From: Flavobacterium sp.
GTDB taxonomy: Bacteria; Bacteroidota; Bacteroidia; Flavobacteriales; Flavobacteriaceae
NCBI GenBank assembly: GCA_015234525.1
Contig: JADGMX010000041.1
Location: 62,001-126,000 of the forward strand
Direction: 5' to 3'
Length of the DNA stretch: 64,000 nt
Shown: piece after piece, positions 38,672 through 45,701 of the stretch
How the letters are laid out: every line of letters begins with the position of its first letter
How positions within the stretch are numbered: position 1 is the first letter of the stretch
Made by a program: the position numbers and the translations under genes
The notes under the pieces: generated by a model
Databases searched by the model: none
Told to the model about the DNA's origin: nothing
What the model saw: the letters and a program-made list of their open reading frames with translations, nothing else

Positions 38672-39664
38672 ATGGCAATATTTAATTTTCAGAAACCGGA
38701 TAAAGTTATCATGATCGATTCAACCGATTTTGAAGGCAAATTTGAATTTCGTCCTTTAGAACCAGGTTACGGATTGACAGTTGGTAACGCACTCAGAAGA
38801 GTTCTGCTCTCTGCATTGGAAGGTTACGCAATCACGTCGGTGCGAATCGAAGGGGTAGACCACGAGTTTTCTACCATCTCCGGTGTCGTTGAAGATGTGA
38901 CCGAAATTATCCTTAACCTGAAACAAGTGCGATTCAAACGCCAAATCGAAGACGTGGATAACGAGTCTGTTACCATTTCTGTTTCAGGAAAAGATCAGCT
39001 GACGGCAGGTGATTTCCAGAAATTTATCTCAGGTTTCCAGGTGCTTAACCCTGAATTGGTTATCTGTAACCTTGACAGCAAAATCAACCTAAACCTTGAG
39101 CTTACTATAGAAAAAGGCCGCGGTTACGTTCCGGCTGAAGAAAACAAAAAGCAAAATGCTGCCATCGGTACCATTTTTACCGATTCAATCTTCACCCCGG
39201 TTAAAAACGTAAAATACGCTATCGAAAACTTCCGTGTTGAGCAAAAAACCGACTACGAAAAACTTGTTTTCGAAATCAGAACTGATGGATCAATCAGCCC
39301 AAAAGAAGCTTTGACCGAAGCTGCTAAAACGCTGATCCACCACTTCATGTTGTTCTCTGACGAAAGGATCACTCTTGAAGCTGACGAAATCGCACAAACT
39401 GAGTCTTACGACGAAGAATCACTGCACATGCGTCAACTTCTTAAAACCAAACTTGTCGATATGGATCTTTCAGTGCGGGCCCTAAACTGCCTGAAAGCTG
39501 CCGAAGTCGATACACTTGGCGACCTTGTGTCATTCAACAAAAATGACCTGATGAAATTCCGCAACTTCGGAAAGAAATCTCTTACTGAACTCGACGAGCT
39601 CGTAGCAGTTAAGAACCTGACTTTCGGAATGGACCTTTCAAAATACAAACTAGATAAAGAGTAA
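38672..39664 (+). CDS. rpoA: RNA polymerase subunit alpha
   Basis: 330-residue subunit that scaffolds RNA polymerase. N-terminal domain with [23 protein letters not shown] near 32-53 (dimer and beta contact), then a linker, then the C-terminal domain with [16 protein letters not shown] and [16 protein letters not shown], used for UP elements and activators. Standard alpha-operon position before rplQ. Confidence 0.99.
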   Translation: MAIFNFQKPDKVIMIDSTDFEGKFEFRPLEPGYGLTVGNALRRVLLSALEGYAITSVRIEGVDHEFSTISGVVEDVTEIILNLKQVRFKRQIEDVDNESVTISVSGKDQLTAGDFQKFISGFQVLNPELVICNLDSKINLNLELTIEKGRGYVPAEENKKQNAAIGTIFTDSIFTPVKNVKYAIENFRVEQKTDYEKLVFEIRTDGSISPKEALTEAAKTLIHHFMLFSDERITLEADEIAQTESYDEESLHMRQLLKTKLVDMDLSVRALNCLKAAEVDTLGDLVSFNKNDLMKFRNFGKKSLTELDELVAVKNLTFGMDLSKYKLDKE

Positions 39665-39724
39665 TTACTTCATATTTTGCTCTCCAAAGTGGATCGAGCA
39701 AGATGAAGTTAACAAATACACGTC

Positions 39725-40234
39725 ATGAGACACGGAAAAAAATTCAATCACTTAAGCAGACAAACTTCGCACAGAAAAGCGATGCTTGCTAATATGGCTT
39801 GCTCTCTAATCGAGCACAAACGTATTAACACTACTGTCGCTAAAGCAAAAGCGCTTAAACAATTCGTTGAGCCTTTGATCACTAAATCAAAAGACGACAC
39901 GACTCACAACCGTCGTATCGTTTTCGCTTACCTTCGTAGCAAATATGCAGTTACCGATCTATTTAGAGACGTAGCAGCTAAAGTTGGTGACCGTCCAGGC
40001 GGATATACAAGAATCATCAAAGTTGGTAACCGTCTTGGTGACAACGCCGATATGGCAATGATCGAACTTGTAGATTTCAACGAACTTTACAACGGTGGTA
40101 AGAAAGAGGTTAAGAAAGCGAAAAGCCGTCGTGGTGGAAAAGCTAAAGCAGTTGCACAAACTGAAGAAGCTGCCAACGAAACTCCAGCTGATCAAGCTCC
40201 GACAATCGAAACAAATACCGACGAAACAAAATAA
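39725..40234 (+). CDS. rplQ: Ribosomal protein L17 with C-terminal extension
   Basis: 50S protein near the tunnel exit; 169 residues against 127 in E. coli. The core (about 1-120) has [21 protein letters not shown] and the end motif [12 protein letters not shown]. An extra tail of about 45 residues follows, first lysine-rich ([17 protein letters not shown]), then acidic and threonine-rich (TNTDETK). Such tails occur in Bacteroidota. Last gene of the super-operon, followed by a terminator. Confidence 0.97.
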   Translation: MRHGKKFNHLSRQTSHRKAMLANMACSLIEHKRINTTVAKAKALKQFVEPLITKSKDDTTHNRRIVFAYLRSKYAVTDLFRDVAAKVGDRPGGYTRIIKVGNRLGDNADMAMIELVDFNELYNGGKKEVKKAKSRRGGKAKAVAQTEEAANETPADQAPTIETNTDETK

Positions 40235-40256
40235 TTCTTTGTTTCAATCAGAAATT

Positions 40257-40292
40257 AAGGGAAAAGCTTTTACTAGTTTTTCCCTTTTTTTT
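40257..40292 (+). terminator. Terminator of the ribosomal super-operon
   Basis: AAGGGAAAA pairs with TTTTTCCCTT around a loop of about ten bases, followed by a run of T. It lies about 23 bases after the rplQ stop. Confidence 0.85.
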
Positions 40293-40320
40293 GATTTATT
40301 TGGAATGGGATGCTCCTAAT

Positions 40321-40402
40321 TTGTCATATTGACGAAGCAAGCATCGCTAACGCAGCGATTCGCTAACATTGTTAGATTCCTGGCGTCGGAATGACAAAAA
40401 AG
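40321..40402 (+). repeat. Inverted-end repeat, full copy
   Basis: TTGTCATATTGACG (40321-40334) is a near-perfect reverse complement of CGTCGGAATGACAA (40384-40397). Between them are GCATCGCTAACGCAGCGATTCGC and ATTGTTAGATTCC. The right half recurs at 51618-51656. It has no coding capacity. It could fold as a hairpin or be a small non-autonomous element. Confidence 0.6.
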
Positions 40403-40465
40403 CAAAGGAAAAAAAGAGCAAAATAGCTTTGCCCAACAATCAATACTTTACTCCCAAAAATCCCA

Positions 40466-40492
40466 TAAAAAAAGCAGGTCCTAAAACCTGCT
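40466..40492 (-). terminator. Terminator of the coiled-coil gene
   Basis: AGCAGGT and ACCTGCT form a perfect seven-base stem; on the minus strand it is followed by a run of T (A-run at 40466-40473). It lies downstream of the minus-strand gene ending at 40514. Confidence 0.88.
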
Positions 40493-40513
40493 CTTCTCTG
40501 TTTAAATGTTAAA

Positions 40514-40930
40514 CTATGCTGCGAGTTGGGCTCGCTTTTCTTCAATGACTGCTATAAAAGCTTCAACTTCGGCAATCTCCTTGTTAACTCTTGCCAGATC
40601 CATTTCCTTTTCAAGCAAGGCGACAGTGCCGTAACTTTCTTTGCGAGTTTCAAGAAGAAACTTCCTGTACTCTAACCTAATCTTCTTATTGATCGCATCC
40701 TCTTTAGAAGGTCCTTCGGGCAACATTGAAATGATGGTCTCAGTTGCTGCAATCTCGGCTACTACGCCTTGAAGATCTGCTTCGAGCTCTTGTGAAGTTT
40801 CTGCAAACCTCACTGTCATTCGCTCTTCAGAAAGCTTCTTGTAATCTAAATCAGCTTTCTCTCTGGTTGCACGTTGAATTAGAACATCGCAGTCGGCAAC
40901 CGCTGTCAAATTGTGTAATGAATAGTTCAT
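40514..40930 (-). CDS. Coiled-coil protein of unknown function
   Basis: 138 residues, no signal peptide or membrane helix. After a short start (MNYSLHNLTAVADCDVLIQRA) most of the chain is charged, alanine/glutamate-rich helix with heptad character, especially about 20-70 and 85-135. I do not recognise the family. It has its own terminator and lies downstream of the XRE regulator on the same strand, 140 bases away, so shared transcription is possible but not shown. It marks the left side of the accessory region between rplQ and carA. Confidence 0.65.
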   Translation of the reverse strand: MNYSLHNLTAVADCDVLIQRATREKADLDYKKLSEERMTVRFAETSQELEADLQGVVAEIAATETIISMLPEGPSKEDAINKKIRLEYRKFLLETRKESYGTVALLEKEMDLARVNKEIAEVEAFIAVIEEKRAQLAA

Positions 40931-41070
40931 GATTAAAAAATTTAATGGTTACTATTGACCAGCATTTTCCAAACGGTGTGCCAAAAAAAAAATTGTGATG
41001 CGAAATACGTGGTGAAAAACTAAAAATAGAGAAGTAATCTTAGGAAATTAACGATAGCACCTCTTTATTA

Positions 41071-41592
41071 TCAAGGCTTTCCCTGTGCTGATAAAATTTT
41101 CATTTTTAGTAAATTTCTTTCATGTTCGAGAACCTCTTGTCGTATTTCGAGCGTAAGTAATCCTTTTATTTTGTCGTTCCCGAGGTCGTTTAAAGCTTTG
41201 GCACTGATGCGCTTAACAATCGCATCGGCAATGTTGCCAGACGCTTTATCGAAGTCAAATCCATCGGCAAAGCCCATTAATTTTTTTGCTGCTTCCTGTT
41301 TTTTCAATAATGTTGCTATTTTACGGGCATTGGTAGCAAGCTGATATTCGTTTTCTTTGAGTAGTCGTTGTAAATGTTCGACAATTATGTTGTTTTTATC
41401 AAAGTCAAGTTTTCTTTTAGCAGTATTTTGCTGAGCCCGTTGTAGCAATTCTGAGAGTTTTTGGGTGGCAACCGCTGGTAACTGCCGTTTGCCGGATTCA
41501 AACATCGACCATTGCGCGCGACTTACCCCAAGCAAAGTCGCAACATCCTGCTGTTTTAAGCCTAGCTGTTTGGTAATGGTTTCTCTTTTCAT
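41071..41592 (-). CDS. XRE-family regulator beside the restriction operon
   Basis: 173 residues. An N-terminal helix-turn-helix (about 1-55) reads LGLKQQDVATLLGVSRAQWSMFESGKRQLP, a clear XRE-type pattern. The rest is helical, with an LLQRAQQN region and a charged C-terminal half (KRISAKALNDLGNDKIKGLLTLEIRQEVLEHERNLLKM). It is divergent from hsdM, with repeated GTTTCAAATTTT sequences just upstream of its start, so it probably controls itself and perhaps the restriction operon, as C proteins do. That role is inferred from position. Confidence 0.8.
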   Translation of the reverse strand: MKRETITKQLGLKQQDVATLLGVSRAQWSMFESGKRQLPAVATQKLSELLQRAQQNTAKRKLDFDKNNIIVEHLQRLLKENEYQLATNARKIATLLKKQEAAKKLMGFADGFDFDKASGNIADAIVKRISAKALNDLGNDKIKGLLTLEIRQEVLEHERNLLKMKILSAQGKP

Positions 41593-41953
41593 AACGTGTT
41601 TGTTTCAAATTTTCACGGTCAAAATTTTTGCCACAGATTTTGTTTCAAATTTTTTTGATGGTAAATTTTGAAACAGCCTACGGTCATCACATATTTTCGG
41701 TAATGCTATCTCACATTTTAAACACGAACGTCGACGTCTAAGGAACTGCCAAACAACGTGAGTCTCACCAGATGTAGGATGCATAAAAATATAAAGCACA
41801 TTTATAAGATGTATACTGATACTCAAAAGGTAATATAACAATACGCAGAAATTGCGCATTTGTAAAGAATCGTGCATTCTGAATAAAATCACAATAGTTA
41901 ATCATCTTTTTCATATACTTGCCACTACTTAATTTCCCCTATAAAAAACAATA
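41593..41953. promoter_or_regulatory. Divergent regulatory region, XRE gene / hsdM
   Basis: 361 bases. At 41601-41610 and 41642-41651 GTTTCAAATT occurs twice, 41 bases apart. The second copy pairs with AAATTTTGAAAC ending at 41674, and the first is followed by CAAAATTTTTG. These are candidate operators. A near -7 element TATACTTG (one mismatch) is at 41914-41921, 33 bases before the hsdM ATG. The middle (about 41680-41900) shows no believable gene. Confidence 0.5.
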
Positions 41954-43408
41954 ATGTTCGAACAAACTTTCAAAAATATAGATGATATTCTACACAAAGA
42001 CGCCGGCTGTGGTAGCGAACTTGACTATGTAGAACAAACCTCGTGGGTGCTTTTTCTAAAGTATCTTGATGATCTCGAGAAAGATAAGCAAATGTCAGCC
42101 GAGCTTTCAGGCAAAACATACTCACCGATCATTGCTCCCGAATTTCAATGGAGCGTTTGGGCGATGCCAAAAGATCCGGATGGCAAGCTCGATCATCACA
42201 AAGCAAAAACAGGCGATGACCTTGCAGATTTCGTCAACATAGAGTTATTTCCTTACCTCAAAAAATTCAAATCTTCCGCTGAAAGCGCCGATACTATCGA
42301 ATACAAGATCGGTGAAATATTTTCCGAACTCAAGAACCGCATCCAGAGCGGCTACAACCTTCGCGAAGTTTTAAACCGTATTGACGAACTCCGTTTCCGC
42401 ACGCATGCCGAAAAGCATGAGATGAGCCACCTGTATGAATCGAAAATTCAAAATATGGGGAATGCCGGACGCAACGGCGGCGAATACTACACGCCCCGAC
42501 CTCTGATTCGGACTATTGTAAAAGTCGTAGCTCCCGAAATTGGCAACACCATTTATGACGGTGCAGTTGGTTCGGCGGGATTCCTTTGCGAGGCATTTGA
42601 CTATTTACAAAACAGCAAGAACCTGACTACAAAAGATACCGAAACGCTTCAGAAGAAAACGTTCTACGGTAAGGAAAAAAAATCCCTTGCGTATATTATT
42701 GGTACGATGAATATGATCCTGCACGGAATTGAAGCACCAAATATCATACATACAAACACACTCGCTGAAAACTTAGCCGACATTCAGGAAAAAGACCGTT
42801 ACGATATTATTCTCGCCAACCCGCCGTTTGGTGGAAAGGAACGTGCCGAAGTGCAACAAAATTTTCCGATCAAGACAGGCGAAACGGCTTCGCTGTTTAT
42901 GCAGCATTTCGTAAAAATTTTGAAAGCCGGCGGCCGAGCGGGTGTTGTGATTAAGAACACCTTTTTAAGTAATACCGACAATGCCTCGATAAGCCTTCGC
43001 AAGCTGTTGCTCGAAAACTGCAACCTGCATACCGTACTTGATTTGCCCGGCGGAACCTTTACCGGCGCAGGGGTTAAGACCGTGGTGTTGTTTTTTGAAA
43101 AAGGAGCGCCAACGCAAAAGGTATGGTTTTACCAGCTCAACTTGGGCCGTAACCTTGGAAAGACTAACCCATTGAACGAAAAAGATCTTGCCGATTTCGT
43201 GACGCTTCAAAAAACGTTTGGCGAAAGTGAAAATTCGTGGAGCGTTGACATCAACGACATCGACTCACAAACTTTTGACCTTAGCGTTAAAAATCCCAAC
43301 AAAAAGGAGGAAGCCCTGCTTCGCGATCCAAAAGTGATTGTCGAAGAAATGAAAGCGCTTGATGCGGAAACTGCGGATATTTTGAATGAAATATTGGAGA
43401 TGATATGA
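41954..43408 (+). CDS. hsdM: Type I restriction-modification DNA methyltransferase subunit
   Basis: 484-residue N6-adenine methyltransferase that modifies host DNA and joins the HsdRMS complex. HsdM N-terminal helical domain about 1-150; GGEYYTPRP at 175-183 marks the catalytic domain. Motif I appears as DGAVGSAGF (202-210) in place of the common DPACGTGGF, and motif IV is NPPF at 289-292. Its stop overlaps the hsdS start (ATGA), so the subunits are translated together. First gene of a six-cistron unit. The motif I variant keeps the glycines, so activity is still expected. Confidence 0.96.
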   Translation: MFEQTFKNIDDILHKDAGCGSELDYVEQTSWVLFLKYLDDLEKDKQMSAELSGKTYSPIIAPEFQWSVWAMPKDPDGKLDHHKAKTGDDLADFVNIELFPYLKKFKSSAESADTIEYKIGEIFSELKNRIQSGYNLREVLNRIDELRFRTHAEKHEMSHLYESKIQNMGNAGRNGGEYYTPRPLIRTIVKVVAPEIGNTIYDGAVGSAGFLCEAFDYLQNSKNLTTKDTETLQKKTFYGKEKKSLAYIIGTMNMILHGIEAPNIIHTNTLAENLADIQEKDRYDIILANPPFGGKERAEVQQNFPIKTGETASLFMQHFVKILKAGGRAGVVIKNTFLSNTDNASISLRKLLLENCNLHTVLDLPGGTFTGAGVKTVVLFFEKGAPTQKVWFYQLNLGRNLGKTNPLNEKDLADFVTLQKTFGESENSWSVDINDIDSQTFDLSVKNPNKKEEALLRDPKVIVEEMKALDAETADILNEILEMI

Positions 43409-44628
43409 GAGAGGGATGGGAGATAAAGAACCTAAATGATATATGTTCGTTTTACAATGGATTGTGGACCGGAAAAAAGCCTCCTTTTAACAAAGTTGGA
43501 GTCATACGAAATACGAATTTTACTAAAGAAGGCAAGCTAGATGATCGTGAGATAGTATATTTAGAAGTTGAACAATCCCAATTTCTAAAACGACAATTAC
43601 AATATGGCGATATAATATTAGAAAAGTCAGGTGGTGGTCCAAAGCAACCTGTGGGCCGCGTAATTCTATTTGATAAAAAAGAAGGTGATTATTCCTTTAG
43701 TAATTTTACCTCTGTTATTCGCGTACATGATTTAGCTAATGTTAACTTCGAATACTTGCACCGATATCTGCATCATTTGTATATATCTGGAGCAACTGAG
43801 AGCATGCAGAGCCACTCTACGGGAATACGCAATCTAAAATTTAATGAATATAAGGCAATTAAAATTCCCCTTCCCACACTTCCCGAACAACAACGCATCG
43901 TCTCCATTTTAGACGAAGCCTTTGTCGCGATTGATAAAGCAAAAACCAATTATGAGCAAAATTTAAAAAATGCAAAGGAGCTTTTTGCGAGTTATTTGGA
44001 GGAGGTTTTTAGGAAGAAAGGTGATGGTTGGGAGGAGGCATCTATTGGCGAAATTGGAAAAGTTTGCATGTGCAAGCGAATACTAAAACATCAAACAACA
44101 GCACATGGCGAAATACCATTTTATAAAATTGGTACTTTTGGAAAGGAACCTGACGCTTTCATTTCAGAATCCCTATATTCGAACTATAGACAAAAATTTT
44201 CTTTTCCAAAAAAAGGTGATGTTTTACTGTCCGCATCGGGAACAATAGGACGTAGGGTTATATATGATGGAAAGCCCGCATATTTTCAGGACTCAAACAT
44301 AGTTTGGGTTGATAACGATGAAAGTATCGTATTAAACAGTTATTTATATCATGTTTATGGCTCGTGCAAATGGAATGCGACGAACGGTGCAACTATAGCT
44401 CGGCTATATAACGCCGATTTAAGACAAATTAAATTTACGTTTCCACAATCAATTCAAGAGCAACGAAAAATTGTAATAACGATCGAATCGATCTTGTCAC
44501 GAAGCGAATTTCTCCAATCAGTCTACATCAAAAAAATACAGGATCTTGACGAGCTCAAAAAATCATTGTTGCAAAAAGCATTTTGTGGGGAATTAACGGC
44601 TAACCAATTAGTGGAAGCCAATGTGTAA
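43405..44628 (+). CDS. hsdS: Type I restriction-modification specificity subunit
   Basis: 407-residue DNA-recognition subunit that sets the bipartite target site. It has two target-recognition domains (about 1-155 and 205-350), each followed by a conserved helical spacer: LPEQQRIVSILDEAFVAIDK at about 164-183 and IQEQRKIVITIESILSRSEF at about 352-371. The C-terminal KKSLLQKAFCGEL is typical. Both recognition domains look more A/T-rich than hsdM and the spacers, as expected of exchangeable segments. It overlaps hsdM by four bases and the next gene by eight. The target sequence cannot be read from the protein. Confidence 0.95.
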   Translation: MREGWEIKNLNDICSFYNGLWTGKKPPFNKVGVIRNTNFTKEGKLDDREIVYLEVEQSQFLKRQLQYGDIILEKSGGGPKQPVGRVILFDKKEGDYSFSNFTSVIRVHDLANVNFEYLHRYLHHLYISGATESMQSHSTGIRNLKFNEYKAIKIPLPTLPEQQRIVSILDEAFVAIDKAKTNYEQNLKNAKELFASYLEEVFRKKGDGWEEASIGEIGKVCMCKRILKHQTTAHGEIPFYKIGTFGKEPDAFISESLYSNYRQKFSFPKKGDVLLSASGTIGRRVIYDGKPAYFQDSNIVWVDNDESIVLNSYLYHVYGSCKWNATNGATIARLYNADLRQIKFTFPQSIQEQRKIVITIESILSRSEFLQSVYIKKIQDLDELKKSLLQKAFCGELTANQLVEANV

Positions 44629-45031
44629 TGTTTCCAATAAAATAAAGTTCTGTACATGCGCGACCACGTCGCCTGAAAAGCTACGCCATTATTGGGTGTT
44701 GCACAGGTTCATTAAAGACAAAGAGTTCCACGTTATGGGGATGCCTTATTTTCCCGATGAGAAACTTTATCTCTTTGACCACGAAAAAAATAAAATGACG
44801 CTGGAAGCACGGTTAAATGAACAGGATGCATTTGATTTCGAAACCAGTTTCAAGCAAAAGGACCGCTTTGAGATTGTGTTGAACAATCATTTGTTTGAAC
44901 AGCAGCGGGTCACCTATTATTTCAACTACTCAAAAGGTAAATGGCGTATTGATGATGCTGATTGTTATTTTGATACAATGAATAACTATGATGAAGTGCA
45001 GTTCGGAAAATTTAAAGATCTTAGGCAGTGA
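44621..45031 (+). CDS. Unknown small protein embedded in the restriction operon
   Basis: 136 residues; I do not recognise the family. It starts MCNVSNKIKFCTCATTSPEK, with Cys2, Cys11 and Cys13, and continues LRHYWVLHRFIKDKEFHVMG. The rest looks like an alpha/beta domain with strands such as RFEIVLNNHLF and RVTYYFNYSKGKWRI. No signal peptide or membrane helix is seen. The start lies inside hsdS (eight-base overlap), and its stop overlaps the GTG start of the predicted peptidase (GTGA). This strict coupling suggests it is a partner, substrate or inhibitor of that peptidase; this is inferred from arrangement only. Confidence 0.75.
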   Translation: MCNVSNKIKFCTCATTSPEKLRHYWVLHRFIKDKEFHVMGMPYFPDEKLYLFDHEKNKMTLEARLNEQDAFDFETSFKQKDRFEIVLNNHLFEQQRVTYYFNYSKGKWRIDDADCYFDTMNNYDEVQFGKFKDLRQ

Positions 45032-45690
45032 GAACCATTAAGATTATTGATGCACTACATCTGAATGAAGACAGCGTTAACGCCAAAACCACTAATGGAC
45101 GATATCAGACTGTGCACCTCCGGCAGGGTGATCTTGACGGTGCGTGCGCGGTGTATGCAACGATGATGATTTTGATAATGATTAAGGCCGCAAAATACAA
45201 AGACATCTCAGTTGATGCTGTAACTGGGGATAAAAGGAAAAGCATTGAACGACTTAAAAAAGAGTTGCTTGAATCTAAAGGGTTACATCGGGACGGGAAT
45301 TATTTTTTCAGTGAAGAGTTCGACAATATTCAAGACATGCTCAAACGAAGTTATTCCAAATATGTAACCTCGGTTCATATAAAGGATGATGTAGTTCCGG
45401 CAATTGTCAGTGAAATTGAAAATGACAATCCGGTCCTGATTTCATATAAAGCGGAAGGCGGCGGCGCACATGCTTTGGTTGCAATCGGAATCGAAGTTGA
45501 TGAAAAGACCAACCAGGTTTCAAAGATTTTTTGTCTTGATCCCGGTTATGCCGCACCGAAATTCACCTATTGGAACAGCGTAATTGACCTGACCGAATAC
45601 AAAGGAAAGTACAACCATCGCAATTTTACCGAAACAGGATATTGCACCTATATAAAGCTTGAAGATATTCTTATCATTACGAAACGTTAG
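45028..45690 (+). CDS. Predicted papain/C39-like cysteine peptidase in the restriction operon
   Basis: 220 residues from a GTG start; no internal ATG would keep the N-terminal motif. The motif RQGDLDGACAVYATMMIL places Gln33 seven residues before Cys40, the oxyanion-hole and nucleophile arrangement of papain-fold peptidases. The pair His148 (GGGAHALVAIGIEV) and Asp171 (FCLDPGYAAP) completes a Cys-His-Asp triad, as in C39-type and related domains. No signal peptide: it should act in the cytoplasm. It sits between hsdS and hsdR with coupled joints, so it is made with the restriction complex. A transglutaminase-like or deamidase activity is an alternative. The function is undescribed as far as I know. 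Confidence 0.7.
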   Translation: MRTIKIIDALHLNEDSVNAKTTNGRYQTVHLRQGDLDGACAVYATMMILIMIKAAKYKDISVDAVTGDKRKSIERLKKELLESKGLHRDGNYFFSEEFDNIQDMLKRSYSKYVTSVHIKDDVVPAIVSEIENDNPVLISYKAEGGGAHALVAIGIEVDEKTNQVSKIFCLDPGYAAPKFTYWNSVIDLTEYKGKYNHRNFTETGYCTYIKLEDILIITKR

Positions 45691-45701
45691 CTATCTTTTC
45701 T

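Noticed and set aside
41605..41892. 95-codon minus-strand ORF upstream of hsdM
   Set aside because: It covers the probable operators and the divergent promoter region, and its product has no recognisable features.
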